Positions 44,333 to 56,569 of a stretch of 64,000 nt of DNA are shown piece after piece (position 1 is the first letter of the stretch; each line of letters begins with the position of its first letter). Below the pieces are notes generated by a model that saw only the letters and a program-made list of their open reading frames with translations, was not told where the DNA came from and did no database searches. Source of the stretch: Candidatus Anammoximicrobium sp. (GTDB lineage Bacteria > Planctomycetota > Planctomycetia > Pirellulales > Pirellulaceae); NCBI GenBank assembly GCA_012515235.1, contig JAAYYU010000144.1, positions 1-64,000 on the forward strand, in the 5' to 3' direction. The position numbers were made by a program, and so were the translations under genes.

Positions 44333-44956
44333 TCATTTGCTTTCGGCCAGCACGCCGGCCAGCCGCCCAAGGAGCTTCTCGAACGCTCGAGCGCGGTGGC
44401 TAAGGACGCTCTTGGCGGTCAGGGTCAGCTCGGCGAACGTCTTGCGGTATTCGGGGATCCAGAACAGCGGATCGTAGCCAAAGCCATTTTGGCCGCGGGG
44501 TTCGTGCAGCAATTGGCCGCGGCAGCGGCCTTCCACGTGCAACCGGATGGCGCCTGCCGGATCGGCCAAGGCCAGGCAGCAGACGAACTGGGCGCCCCGC
44601 CGCTCGTCGGGCACGTCGCGGAGTTGAGCCAGGAGCTTCTCGTTGTTTTGGCGGTCGTTCGACTGCTCGCCGGCGTAGCGTGCCGAATAGACGCCGGGGG
44701 CCCCGTCGAGCGCATCGACGGCCAGACCGCTGTCGTCGGCAATCGTCCAATGGCCCGTGGCGGCGGCGACCGTGCCGGCCTTGAGGGCGGCGTTTTCCGC
44801 AAACGTCCGGCCGGTCTCTTCCACCTCCGGAGCTTCGGGAAAATCGGCCGCGCTGACCAGCGTCACGTCCAGGCCGTTGAGCAGTTCGGCGATTTCGCGG
44901 AGCTTCTTCCGATTGCGGCTGGCGAGAAGGAGCGTTGTGTTTTGGACAGCATGCAT
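44333..44956 (-). CDS. rdgB: XTP/dITP diphosphatase (HAM1/RdgB)
   Basis: This 207-residue cytosolic house-cleaning enzyme hydrolyses deaminated purine triphosphates to monophosphates. The family signature is clear: LLLASRNRKKLREIAELL at the N-terminus, EVEETGRTFAENAALKA, the metal site TIADDSGLAVDALDGAPGVYSAR-type loop, GQNGFGYDPLFWIPEYRKTF and LSHRARAFEKL. Length and order fit the family. It is the last of three minus-strand genes after secA and kdtA (36-base gap to kdtA) and converges with the sialidase-like gene. Confidence 0.95.
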   Translation of the reverse strand: MHAVQNTTLLLASRNRKKLREIAELLNGLDVTLVSAADFPEAPEVEETGRTFAENAALKAGTVAAATGHWTIADDSGLAVDALDGAPGVYSARYAGEQSNDRQNNEKLLAQLRDVPDERRGAQFVCCLALADPAGAIRLHVEGRCRGQLLHEPRGQNGFGYDPLFWIPEYRKTFAELTLTAKSVLSHRARAFEKLLGRLAGVLAESK

Positions 44957-44992
44957 GGCGTGTGTGGTCCCCGGCGGAAAACGTCAACAAAC

Positions 44993-46273
44993 TCAGGCGG
45001 ACATCAGCGACTCCAAAATCTGACACGTCTTGTCGGCGGCGCCGAGTTGTTCCAGGACCAGTTGGCGGGCGCGCCGGCCCAGGTCGTCGGCGAATTCGGG
45101 CTCGGCCAGACAACGGCGGACGAAGGCGGCCAACTGCTCCCGGTCAGCGACGACGACGGCGGCTTGGCGCTGGAGCATCAGGCCCACAACGTCGCGAAAG
45201 TTGCTGGTGTGGGGACCGAAGGAGACCGCCGCCCCGTAGGCAGCCGGTTCGATCATGTTCTGGCCGCCCCGCGTGCCCATGCTGCCGCCCACAAAGGCGA
45301 TCCGCGCCGTGCCCCACCAGGCCCCCAGTTCGCCGACGGCGTCGACCAGCAGCACGCGCGCCTGGGGATCGCCGCCGCCTTCGTCCAGGCGGCTGCGCCG
45401 CTGCCAGGCGAGGCCCGAGCGTCCCAGCAATTCGGCGACTTCCTGAAACCGTTCGGGATGCCGCGGCGTGACGATCAAGCGGAGTCGCGGGTAGGCGGCG
45501 GCCAGTTCGCGGTACACGGCCAACGCCAGCTGTTCCTCCGGCTCCTGCGTGCTGCCGGCCAGGAAGACGATGTCGTCCGGCTCGATGCCCGCCGCTTCCG
45601 CCAACTGCCGCGTCTTTGAGTTGTCGCGATCCGTCTGGGCGCCGTCGAACTTGATCGAACCGGTCCGCTGGACGATTTCGGGGCGCGCCCCCAGCTGGCA
45701 AAACCGGGCGGCGTATTCGTCGTTTTGCGCGGCGATTGCGTCCAGCGACTGCAGCAGGCGGGCCACGAACGGGCGGACGCGGCGGTAGCCGCGGAAGCTG
45801 CGGTCGCTCAAGCGGCCGTTGACCACGGCCACCTTGGCGCCGTGCCTTTTCGCCGCCCAGATCAGGTTGGGCCAGAGCTCCAACTCGGCCAGCACCAGCA
45901 GATTGGGGCGGATGCGTTTCATCGCCGTCCGGACGGCCCAACTGAAGTCCAGCGGGCAGTAGAAGACGGTCCGCGGGGCGTATTTCTTTTTGGCCAGCTC
46001 GAAGCCGGTCTTTGTCGTCGTGGAGATGACGTGCACCCAATCCGGGTGCTGTTGTTCGAGCCGCACCAGGAGCGGACCCAGCAGATTGACCTCGCCGACG
46101 CTCACCGCGTGCAGCCAGACGCAGCGTTCGGCCCCCTGCCGGATCGGAACCCGGCCCAGGAGTTTGGCCCCGAAACCTTCCCGATACTTGCCTTTGCGGA
46201 GCGCCGTACCGAGGAGCCAGGGCAGGCAAACGACGAGCAGCAGCAGGTAGGCCAGGTTCAGCAGGTAAGGCAT
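44993..46273 (-). CDS. kdtA: 3-deoxy-D-manno-octulosonic acid transferase
   Basis: This 426-residue inner-membrane glycosyltransferase adds Kdo to lipid A precursor. ATG 46273 gives the usual N-terminal membrane anchor (PYLLNLAYLLLLVVCLPWLL). The motifs that follow are typical: WLHAVSVGEVNLLGPLL with the catalytic Glu, ISTTTKTGFELAKKKY, VLAELELWPNLIWAAKRHG, NGRLSDRSFRGY, FLAGSTQEPEEQLAL and FVGGSMGTRGGQNMIEPAA. Length fits. The longer open frame upstream overlaps the secA stop region and is not protein-like. Its presence implies that this organism makes Kdo-containing lipopolysaccharide. Confidence 0.93.
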   Translation of the reverse strand: MPYLLNLAYLLLLVVCLPWLLGTALRKGKYREGFGAKLLGRVPIRQGAERCVWLHAVSVGEVNLLGPLLVRLEQQHPDWVHVISTTTKTGFELAKKKYAPRTVFYCPLDFSWAVRTAMKRIRPNLLVLAELELWPNLIWAAKRHGAKVAVVNGRLSDRSFRGYRRVRPFVARLLQSLDAIAAQNDEYAARFCQLGARPEIVQRTGSIKFDGAQTDRDNSKTRQLAEAAGIEPDDIVFLAGSTQEPEEQLALAVYRELAAAYPRLRLIVTPRHPERFQEVAELLGRSGLAWQRRSRLDEGGGDPQARVLLVDAVGELGAWWGTARIAFVGGSMGTRGGQNMIEPAAYGAAVSFGPHTSNFRDVVGLMLQRQAAVVVADREQLAAFVRRCLAEPEFADDLGRRARQLVLEQLGAADKTCQILESLMSA

Positions 46274-46377
46274 GAGGCGAGTCGGCTGCGGTGGATGGAT
46301 GTCGTCGGTCAAGGATTCGCGCTGTGATGTGGGACCGGCTGCCGCAGGCTCCCCGCTCGGCATCCCGTCCGGAGCGT

Positions 46378-50076
<3,699 letters not shown>

Positions 50077-50303
50077 GATCTATAATTTCCCATCTCGGGG
50101 TCGCAGACGGACGCGCCGATCCAGCAAAATCGCGCAACATCTTCCAAAGAGGCAGTTTATAGCGACTGGGGGCAGCCGGTCAACCGTGATTGGGTCACGA
50201 AGTCCCTGCGGATGGCGGGGTTTGCAGGGCCAAAATCCGGCCCGACTCGTGCGGCAACAAAGGTAATTCGCCTCACCAGCCCCCCGATCGGGACGAAAAG
50301 CCG

Positions 50304-50541
50304 ATGGACTTTGATCTGAAGCCCGGCGCGAAACCGGGGACACCTTGGAGATTCCCTGACCAGATCCTGGCCGTCGCGAACAGTCACCAGATCTCGGTCC
50401 CCGACAACGGCCACCACCGCATCGTCATCGCCGATCTATCACCGTCTGAGTGTGGCGGACGGCATCCTGGACGTAGCAGACACGAACCGTCACGCGATCC
50501 GCTCGATCGACTTGAAGGATCCGGCGCACATGGGAACGTGA
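50304..50541 (+). pseudogene. NHL-repeat protein remnant
   Basis: In the 665-base gap after secA, the first frame gives FPDQILAVANSHQISVPDNG followed by HHRIVIADL, an NHL-repeat pattern. After a frame change near 50440 a second one appears (VADGILDVADTNRHAIRSID), stopping at TGA 50539-50541. Intact NHL proteins carry several such units after a thioredoxin-like or signal domain, and none of that remains. The rest of the gap (50077-50300, 50545-50629) shows no gene. Confidence 0.6.
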
Positions 50542-50629
50542 GTGGTCGCGGGACTTATGCGTCCACCAATTTGGGGAATTTCCGGCAAGGAAAAGCCCAA
50601 CGCATCCGCTCTAAGTGACGAATAAATTG

Positions 50630-50658
50630 TTGGAATTCCCGTTTCGACCAGCTATCCT
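50630..50658 (+). promoter_or_regulatory. Candidate promoter of the glycine-rich protein gene
   Basis: TTGGAA at 50630-50635 and TATCCT at 50653-50658 are separated by 17 bases, about 85 bases before the ATG at 50742. The area is AT-richer than its surroundings. Confidence 0.4.
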
Positions 50659-50741
50659 TAGTGATAGGGCATGCCGTTGGCGATTGGTTTTTGACGTCAA
50701 ACCAAGGCCGCGACATGGATCAAAGAGGCAGGAGTAAACCC

Positions 50742-51551
50742 ATGCGAATACCGGTTCGGCTTACGATGACAGCGATTGTGGCGGTCTTGAGTGTCGCGGC
50801 GGTCAGCCTTTCCGCCAGCGGCGCAGACAAGGCGGCTCGGGCGGCGAAGCGAGTGGAGCTGTTCGAGGCCATCAAGGCGGGGGATATCGCGGTCAAGTTG
50901 ATTCCCAAGGACGCCAAGGAAGCCAATGTTCTGATTGAGAACAAGGCCAAACAGCCGTTGGAGATCAAGCTGCCCGAGGCCTTTGCCGGCGTACCTGTTC
51001 TGGCTCAGGTCGGCGGTTTTGGCGGCGGCGGCTTTGGCGGCGGCAACGTAGGCGGCGGCCTCGGCGGCGGCGGAGGAGGAGGCCAGAATCAAGCGATGGG
51101 CGGCGGCATGGGCGGCATGGGAGGTGGAGGCGGCATGGGCGGCATGGGTGGCATGTTCAACGTCGCTCCGGATAAGGTCGGGAAGTTCAAGGTGGCGACA
51201 GTCTGCCTGGAGCACGGAAAGGCCGACCCGAATCCGCGGGTGGCCTACGAGATTCGCCCCATTGAGTCGTTCACTCAGGATCATCGCGTGGCGGAGGTCT
51301 GCAGGATGCTGGGACGCGGCGAAGTGCCTCAGAATGCAGCCCAGGCGGCAGCCTGGCACTTTACCGACGGCCTGAGTTGGGAGCAACTCGCCGCCAAGGA
51401 CCGCGTGAAACTGAGCAACGGATACACCGAGAAGTATTTCTCGCCGCAGGAACTCGCGGCGGCGATGCGAGTGACGTTGGAAGCCGCGCGGCGGGCGGAA
51501 GGCAAGAAATTGGAGACTCCCCGGAAACATCAGTCCTTGAGTCAAAACTGA
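50742..51551 (+). CDS. Exported protein with a Gly/Met-rich repeat segment
   Basis: This encodes 269 residues from ATG 50742, with GGAG 8 bases upstream and a signal peptide (MRIPVRLTMTAIVAVLSVAAVSLSASG). An N-terminal beta segment (VKLIPKDAKEANVLIENKAK) precedes about 60 residues of Gly-rich sequence with GGFGGGG, GGGLGGGGGGG and three or more GGMGGM units. A C-terminal helical domain follows (VAEVCRMLGRGEVPQNAAQAA, then LSWEQLAAKDRVKLSNGYTEK). The layout resembles planctomycete exported proteins of unknown role that may assemble on the cell surface. Both a promoter and a perfect terminator hairpin flank it, so it is a monocistronic unit. No enzyme motif is seen. Confidence 0.78.
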   Translation: MRIPVRLTMTAIVAVLSVAAVSLSASGADKAARAAKRVELFEAIKAGDIAVKLIPKDAKEANVLIENKAKQPLEIKLPEAFAGVPVLAQVGGFGGGGFGGGNVGGGLGGGGGGGQNQAMGGGMGGMGGGGGMGGMGGMFNVAPDKVGKFKVATVCLEHGKADPNPRVAYEIRPIESFTQDHRVAEVCRMLGRGEVPQNAAQAAAWHFTDGLSWEQLAAKDRVKLSNGYTEKYFSPQELAAAMRVTLEAARRAEGKKLETPRKHQSLSQN

Positions 51552-51584
51552 GATCTGGCTTGGGTCGATCTCCCATGCTAGCGG

Positions 51585-51617
51585 GCGTCCTGCGGCTCTG
51601 CCGCAGGACGCTTTCTT
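51585..51617 (+). terminator. Rho-independent terminator of the glycine-rich gene
   Basis: GCGTCCTGCGGC at 51585-51596 and GCCGCAGGACGC at 51600-51611 form a perfect 12-bp stem with loop TCT, followed by TTTCTT. It lies 33 bases after the stop. Confidence 0.85.
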
Positions 51618-51779
51618 GTGCGCGGCTTGTGCATGGGGTGACTTGGAGCCGAGCCGCGGACCGCCGACCTGGACACCCCCTTGCTGCAGCAAAATCGTCA
51701 ACCGTTTCTATCGTTCGTATCAACTTTTCCAGCCGGTTCGGTCGAAATAAGACGAGCAGAGAGGCAAGGAAGGTGACCC

Positions 51780-52766
51780 GTGTGTCGGCTGTCCATTATC
51801 ATCCCGCTGTGGTCGGATAACGACTCCTTCGAGGATACGCTCGCCTCGGTTTTGCAGAACCGGCCGGCAGAGTGCGAAGTGATCGTCGTCCATTCCCAGC
51901 CGTACGATGACCCGTACGACTTGAAGGGCGAAGTCCGCTTTCTGCCCGTGCCGCAGAACGCGGGCAAGTCGCATGTGATCAACGCAGGGTGCCGCGCGTC
52001 GGAGGGCGAAATCGTGCACGTGCTGCAGCCCGGCGTGCTGGCTACCGACGGTTGGACGGCGGCTGCTTTGGAGCGTTTTGACGACTCCCAAATCTGCGCG
52101 GTGGCTCCGTTGCTGCTGGATGCAGACGATGACGACCGCATCCTGGCCGCCGGACTCCACTATACGTGGGGCGGCGCGCGGGTGTCCCACGGCGCAGGCC
52201 GCAGGCGTTCGGACGGCCCCCGCGTCCTCCGCCAAGCGATCGTCGGTCCGGGGCTCTTCGCGGGATTCTACCGCCGCTGGATCTGGGAGGCGGTCGGCGG
52301 ATTCTGCGAGCGGCTCGATGTCAGCTGGGCCGATGTCGATTTCGCCCTGTCGCTCCGGTCGCTCGGGTATCAAGCCGTGTTGGAACCGGCAAGCATTGTG
52401 CGCGGCTCGCCGGCTGCCGTGCCGGAGGCTCCGTTCTCCTTCCGCTCCGGCCTCGGCGCAGAGCGGGTCTTCTGGCGCCATGTGGCAGCCCACGGCTGCT
52501 GGGCCGGCCTCGCGTTTCATCCGTTCACCATCCTCCGAGCGCTGCTCCAGCATGCGACCTGCGGCCGGGCCTACACCCAGTTCCTGGGACGCCTGAGCGC
52601 CCTGCCGGGACTTGGCGACCATCTCACGCACGCGGGCAAAATTCGCCGTGCCGTCGAGTTTTTTCTGCTCGAAAAACCGCCTGCCACGCTGAATGACTCG
52701 CGTCGGCAGGAGTCACGGGGAGCGTCTCCGGAATTCGCTCCCCGAGCCTATCGCGACGCAGCCTGA
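51780..52766 (+). CDS. Family-2 glycosyltransferase
   Basis: This encodes 328 residues with a GTG start at 51780 behind AAGGAAGG. The GT-A fold signature is present: LSIIIPLWSDNDSFEDTLAS, EVIVVHSQPYDD, NAGKSHVINAGCRASEGEIV, then VGPGLFAGFYRRWIWEAVGG and the acidic ERLDVSWADVDFALSLRSLG typical of the acceptor/catalytic region. The usual DxD motif is replaced by a longer run HVLQPGVLATDG, so activity needs care. The last 60 residues are basic and may contact membrane. No other polysaccharide gene stands beside it, so the product sugar is unknown. Confidence 0.82.
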   Translation: MCRLSIIIPLWSDNDSFEDTLASVLQNRPAECEVIVVHSQPYDDPYDLKGEVRFLPVPQNAGKSHVINAGCRASEGEIVHVLQPGVLATDGWTAAALERFDDSQICAVAPLLLDADDDDRILAAGLHYTWGGARVSHGAGRRRSDGPRVLRQAIVGPGLFAGFYRRWIWEAVGGFCERLDVSWADVDFALSLRSLGYQAVLEPASIVRGSPAAVPEAPFSFRSGLGAERVFWRHVAAHGCWAGLAFHPFTILRALLQHATCGRAYTQFLGRLSALPGLGDHLTHAGKIRRAVEFFLLEKPPATLNDSRRQESRGASPEFAPRAYRDAA

Positions 52767-52887
52767 ACGGGGGTTCGCGAAAAGGGGCAGGACGCCGGCA
52801 CCGCACGGCACAGCGGGTGAGCGTGCCACGAGTCGGGACGGACTCCAAGGGCCAGAGCGCGGGCAAACTCAGCGTCCCCCCGAGACG

Positions 52888-53013
52888 CTACCACCAGTCC
52901 AGAGACCCGCCCACGTGCCGGGCAAAGGCCATCGCCGTCGCAACCGCCAGGGAGAAAATGGCCAGCCATTTGAGCAGTTCCCAGTGCAGATCCATGTGGC
53001 GAGGAATGAACAT
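52888..53013 (-). CDS. 41-residue single-span membrane peptide
   Basis: On the minus strand ATG 53013 is preceded by GAGGAGG at 6-base spacing, one of the best ribosome-binding sites in the window. The 41-residue product MFIPRHMDLHWELLKWLAIF continues with SLAVATAMAFARHVGGSLDWW and stops at TAG 52888-52890. It has one clear membrane helix with a basic/aromatic start and a Trp-Trp end. It lies downstream of the cytochrome c peroxidase gene on the same strand, but a terminator (53145-53178) separates them, so it probably has its own promoter. The shape recalls small subunits of respiratory or transport complexes. The family is not recognised, and it is too short for routine gene callers. Confidence 0.65.
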   Translation of the reverse strand: MFIPRHMDLHWELLKWLAIFSLAVATAMAFARHVGGSLDWW

Positions 53014-53144
53014 GGCGAACCTCCTCGAAAAAGGGAACCATCATCGGGTCACGGTCGATCTCCATCTCTCCTTGGGTATTCTGCCGCGCCGCTGGCGACT
53101 TGGCAACCTGGACCTGGATCCAAGCTCCTGCGGGAGTCGAGTCG

Positions 53145-53178
53145 ATAAAAAAACCCGGTTTCGGGGAGAAACCGGGTT
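53145..53178 (-). terminator. Rho-independent terminator for the cytochrome c peroxidase gene
   Basis: AACCCGGTTTC at 53152-53162 and GAAACCGGGTT at 53168-53178 form a perfect 11-bp stem with a 5-base loop. On the minus strand it is followed by seven T (A-run at 53147-53153 on +). It lies about 120 bases past the stop of the peroxidase gene. Confidence 0.85.
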
Positions 53179-53249
53179 CCGCGTTTCGATTGCCTCTGGC
53201 TGAAGCCGGCCTTGCCACCAGGCCTTTGTCAGGCATTGCCTGCTGGGTA

Positions 53250-53271
53250 AGGGCGGACTAAAGTCCGCCCT
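53250..53271. repeat. GGGCGGACT palindrome
   Basis: AGGGCGGACT AA AGTCCGCCCT is a perfect 10-bp palindrome with a 2-base loop, between the terminator and the peroxidase stop codon. It belongs to an intergenic palindrome type common in planctomycetes. Confidence 0.6.
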
Positions 53272-53301
53272 ACGATCCCCCGACTCACGCGGGGCCGAGT
53301 A

Positions 53302-54591
53302 CTAGGGCCGTCTCAGAATCCTTCGCCGCCAGGGTTTCTGGACCGCTCGATGCTCCCAGCTGGACGCCGGTGCCGCGGCCGCTTCCGGTGCGGGTGCCGC
53401 CGGTGCGGGTGCCGCCGCCGGTGCCGGTTTGGCTGCCGCCGCCGGTGCCGGTTTGGCTGCCGCTGCCGGTGCCGGTTTGGCTGCCGCTGCCGGTGCCGGT
53501 TTAGCTGCCGGTTTAGCTGCCGGTTTAGCTGCCGGCTTGGCTGCCGGTTTAGCTGCCGGTTTGGCTGCCGCCGGTGCCGCCGCCGCCGGTTTCTTGACAA
53601 GTTCCTTGTCACTGAGCGCGCCCAAGAAGGCGACGATGTCGGCAACTTGCTCTTTGCTCAGTTCGTCGCCCACCTGCAGGACCGCCATCTGGGACACGGC
53701 GTCGCTGAGCGTGGCCGCTTTGCCGTCGTGGAAGTAGGGCCACGTCAAGGCGATGTTGCGGAGCGACGGGACCTTGAACACAAACTTGTCCTCGTCCTTC
53801 TTCGTCACTTCATAGCGGCCCAAGTCCTTCTTGTTGGCATAAGGATTGGCCTGGCCCATTTGCTCGTAGCGGTCGCCGCCCAGCAACGCGCCCTGATGGC
53901 AGTCGGTGCAACTGGCCTTCATAAAGGCCGCCAGTCCCTTCTTTTCCTGGGCGGTCAGGGCTTGCTCCTGGCCACCGAGGTAGTCGTCGAATCGGTCGTG
54001 CGTAACCAAGGTGCGCTCGAAGGCGGCCACGGCTTCCGCGTAGTTGTCGTAATTCAGCGGTTCAGCGACCCCCGGAAAGACCTTCTTGAACAGGGCGTCG
54101 TACCCGGCCTTTTTCAACTCGACCAAAACAGTCTCCGCGTTCGGCATGCCCATCTCGATCGGGTTCAGGACCGGACCCTTGGCCTGCGCGGCCAACGTGG
54201 GCTCGCGGCCGTCCCAGAACTGGGCAATGTGGAAGCCGGCATTGAGCGTGGTCGGTGAGTTGCGGTCGCCTCGCTTGCCCTCTGCGCCCGGCGAGGTAGG
54301 TTCGTTGTCGACGCCTGCGAGATTGCTGTCCAAGCGATGGCAAGTGTTGCAGGACTGAGTGCCGTTGATCGAGATCCGCTGTTCGTTGTACAGCTTCTTG
54401 CCCAGTTCGATCAGGGCTGGAGTGTCTTTTTCGCCGCCCGGCATCTTGTCGGGCAACTGCTTGAACGTCTTCTGGGCTTCCGCTAGCAGACCAGCGCCTT
54501 CGCCCGCGGCCTCCGCGCGGCCCGCGGCGCTCAGCACCAGCAGGGCAGCGAGCCCCATGCAGAGGCAACTGAGTTGAAACGATCGCTTCAT
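53302..54591 (-). CDS. Diheme cytochrome c peroxidase/MauG family protein with Ala/Pro/Lys repeat tail
   Basis: This encodes 429 residues with a signal peptide (MKRSFQLSCLCMGLAALLVLSAAGRAEA). Two c-type heme motifs lie at CNTCH (81-85) and CTDCH (228-232), with the family stretches RNSPTTLNAGFHIAQFWDGR and FKVPSLRNIALTWPYFHDG. The enzyme would reduce peroxide or oxidise a partner in the periplasm. After residue 338 comes a tail of AAKPAAKP and AAAAKPAP repeats, unusual for the family, that could span the periplasm or bind the cell wall. The tail is encoded by 12- and 24-base DNA repeats. GGGAGGA precedes ATG 54591. A terminator follows the gene. The 353-base region upstream is shared with the divergent BBP7 gene. 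Confidence 0.9.
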   Translation of the reverse strand: MKRSFQLSCLCMGLAALLVLSAAGRAEAAGEGAGLLAEAQKTFKQLPDKMPGGEKDTPALIELGKKLYNEQRISINGTQSCNTCHRLDSNLAGVDNEPTSPGAEGKRGDRNSPTTLNAGFHIAQFWDGREPTLAAQAKGPVLNPIEMGMPNAETVLVELKKAGYDALFKKVFPGVAEPLNYDNYAEAVAAFERTLVTHDRFDDYLGGQEQALTAQEKKGLAAFMKASCTDCHQGALLGGDRYEQMGQANPYANKKDLGRYEVTKKDEDKFVFKVPSLRNIALTWPYFHDGKAATLSDAVSQMAVLQVGDELSKEQVADIVAFLGALSDKELVKKPAAAAPAAAKPAAKPAAKPAAKPAAKPAAKPAPAAAAKPAPAAAAKPAPAAAAKPAPAAAPAPAAPAPEAAAAPASSWEHRAVQKPWRRRILRRP

Positions 54592-54944
54592 GATTGAGTC
54601 CTCCCGTGCGTTGTTGAAAAACCGTCCCGGATGTCAGAAAGGCACCGGAATTTTAGTCTGTCTCCAAACGTCATGCACTAGCCCATCCGCCTGAAACCCG
54701 TTTTTTTGCCGCTCGGCCGCCATGCGCGACTGGCGAAGACAGGAAAACTTTTCCGAAAACAAAAGTTCTCAGGATTGCGGCGATTGTAGCCGATATATGG
54801 GTCTACGGATTCTCGGTCCCGAGAACTGCGCGCCGATCGTTGCCAGCAGCAGCCAACTGCTCGCGGCTGAACCGGTTCGGCGCCGGATGCTTGGGCACCG
54901 GGAATCCACGCAGGGGGGAGCCATGAGCGCAGGAAGCAACCACG
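54592..54944. other. Divergent intergenic region
   Basis: 353 bases lie between the peroxidase and barrel genes. On the minus strand TAAAAT lies near 54650, a possible -10 box for the peroxidase gene, without a good -35. Nothing else is recognised, and short frames here are not protein-like. Confidence 0.4.
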
Positions 54945-56174
54945 ATGATGACGACGGCCTCCCCCCGTGTCCACGGCCTGACGGTCTGGCGGTCAACGAG
55001 TTTCGCGATGCTGGTCTTCGCCGGATGGCTGGAATGCTATTCGCCCGCCGTCGCTCAGACCGCGCTGCCGCCGCCAGCGTCCCAGGGGCGGGTGCTTGTT
55101 CCTTGCGGCCCCGAATTGGATTTGCGTGTGGGGGTGCGTGCCGAGTATCTGCTCTGGTGGACCCACTCGATGCACGTGCCGACGCTGGTCACGACGAGCG
55201 TTGCGAATACGGACCGTGACGACGCGGGCGTGCGGGGACTGGCGACGACCGACGTTCTCTTTGGCGGCGGGGGCCTGAACGGCGACGCGCGATCCGGCGG
55301 ACGGTTTGCCGTCGACGGCTGGTTCGATCCTCAGCAGAGCCTGGGATTTGAACTGGGCTATGCCTTCGTCGAACAAGAGGGCGCGACGTATGCGGCCGCC
55401 AGCCAAGGCAGCCCCATCCTGGCTCGCCCGTTTTTCAACGCCGACACCGGCCTTGAAGATGCGGGGTTGATCGCCTTTCCGAACGTGGCCGAGGGCCGCA
55501 TCGAGATCGACGCCGCGACGCGATTTGGGACCGCCGAAGCCATGCTGGTCAAAACGCTGCTGGCCGGCTGCGGGCGGCGAGTCGCTTTTCAGCTGGGGTA
55601 CCGCCGGGCCGAATTGGAGGACGATCTGGCGCTTCACGAAGTGATGGTATCCAGGCAGACACCGACGGACGGGACCACGCTCAGCCTGCTCGACCGCTTC
55701 GACGCCAGCAACACGTTCAACGGAGCACAACTGGGCCTGGTCACCGAGCAGCGGATGGGGCGTTGGAGTCTCGAGTTGCTGACGAAGGTGGCCCTGGGGA
55801 CCGTCCATTCCGACGTCGGCATCCAGGGATCAACAACGACGACGACCACCACGGGCGCCAGTTCGACGGCTGAGGGAGGATTCCTCGCGCTACCGACGAA
55901 CATCGGGCACTACGAACGCGACACCTTCAGCAGTCTGGCGGAACTGGGCCTGAAACTGACCTACGCATTCGGCTGCCATTGGCGGGCCTCGTTGGGCTAC
56001 TCGTTCCTGTATTGGCACCACGTCGCGCGGGCCGGCGACCAGATCGACAGATCGCTGAGCGCCGGCGAGTTCCCGCCGGGACAAGACGACGCCGGCCTGC
56101 ATCCCAGGTTCCCCTTTGCGGCCACGGGCTTCTGGGCGCAGGGAATGAACTTCGGCCTGGAGTATCGCTTCTGA
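54945..56174 (+). CDS. BBP7-type outer-membrane beta-barrel protein
   Basis: This encodes 409 residues. A signal region (VWRSTSFAMLVFAGWLECYS) is followed by a planctomycete BBP7-like body: RAEYLLWWTHSMHVPTLVT, FAVDGWFDPQQSLGFELGYA, a run of alternating beta strands (MLVKTLLAGCGRRVAFQLGY), and the C-terminal WRASLGYSFLYWHHVARAGDQIDR. It ends FGLEYRF, an aromatic last residue as in outer-membrane barrels. A short Thr/Ser-rich loop (STTTTTTTGASS) lies at a surface-loop position. The product is probably an outer-membrane structural or pore protein; the substrate is unknown. Another ATG lies a few codons away from the start, so the N-terminus is approximate. Confidence 0.82.
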   Translation: MMTTASPRVHGLTVWRSTSFAMLVFAGWLECYSPAVAQTALPPPASQGRVLVPCGPELDLRVGVRAEYLLWWTHSMHVPTLVTTSVANTDRDDAGVRGLATTDVLFGGGGLNGDARSGGRFAVDGWFDPQQSLGFELGYAFVEQEGATYAAASQGSPILARPFFNADTGLEDAGLIAFPNVAEGRIEIDAATRFGTAEAMLVKTLLAGCGRRVAFQLGYRRAELEDDLALHEVMVSRQTPTDGTTLSLLDRFDASNTFNGAQLGLVTEQRMGRWSLELLTKVALGTVHSDVGIQGSTTTTTTTGASSTAEGGFLALPTNIGHYERDTFSSLAELGLKLTYAFGCHWRASLGYSFLYWHHVARAGDQIDRSLSAGEFPPGQDDAGLHPRFPFAATGFWAQGMNFGLEYRF

Positions 56175-56569
56175 CAGCGCCCGCGACGTCGCCGGCGCAG
56201 AAGGCGGCCCGTTGGCTCCCGGCAACCCCTGGCGTCCACAGTTCCCGGCACGGCCCTCGCGCGTCCACTCCGTAAGACGCCTGACTCTGCAGACGTCTGA
56301 CACCGCAGCGGCAGCGGGCGCGTCATCTTCCGATCCCGCACGCGGTTGTCATCGGCGCGTTTGATTTGGAGCCGGCGGCGACGGTAAAGCACGCTCGCCG
56401 TCGCCGTTGGTTCCGGGTTGAATGATACTCTGATTTGTGCCGTCCTCAGCCGTGTGCGGTAGCGCGTCCTTCCGCGGCCGCGGACGATTTGGCAAAGGGC
56501 AGTTCCGTCCGTGCAAACTCGGCGTATCATGGAGAGCGGACTCGCCAATCGACTAGGGAGGAAACCATC
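56175..56569. other. Intergenic region with a GC-rich palindrome
   Basis: 395 bases without a supported gene. Around 56365-56402 GGCGGCGACGG and CCGTCGCCG form an imperfect hairpin. AGGGAGG at 56556-56562 is the ribosome-binding site of the next gene. No promoter boxes are convincing. Confidence 0.4.

Noticed and set aside
53350..54258. A Cys/Gly/Arg-rich + strand frame that looks like a repeat protein
   Set aside because: It is the reverse strand of the Ala/Pro/Lys repeat tail of cytochrome c peroxidase; the apparent Cys repeats are produced by the DNA repeats.
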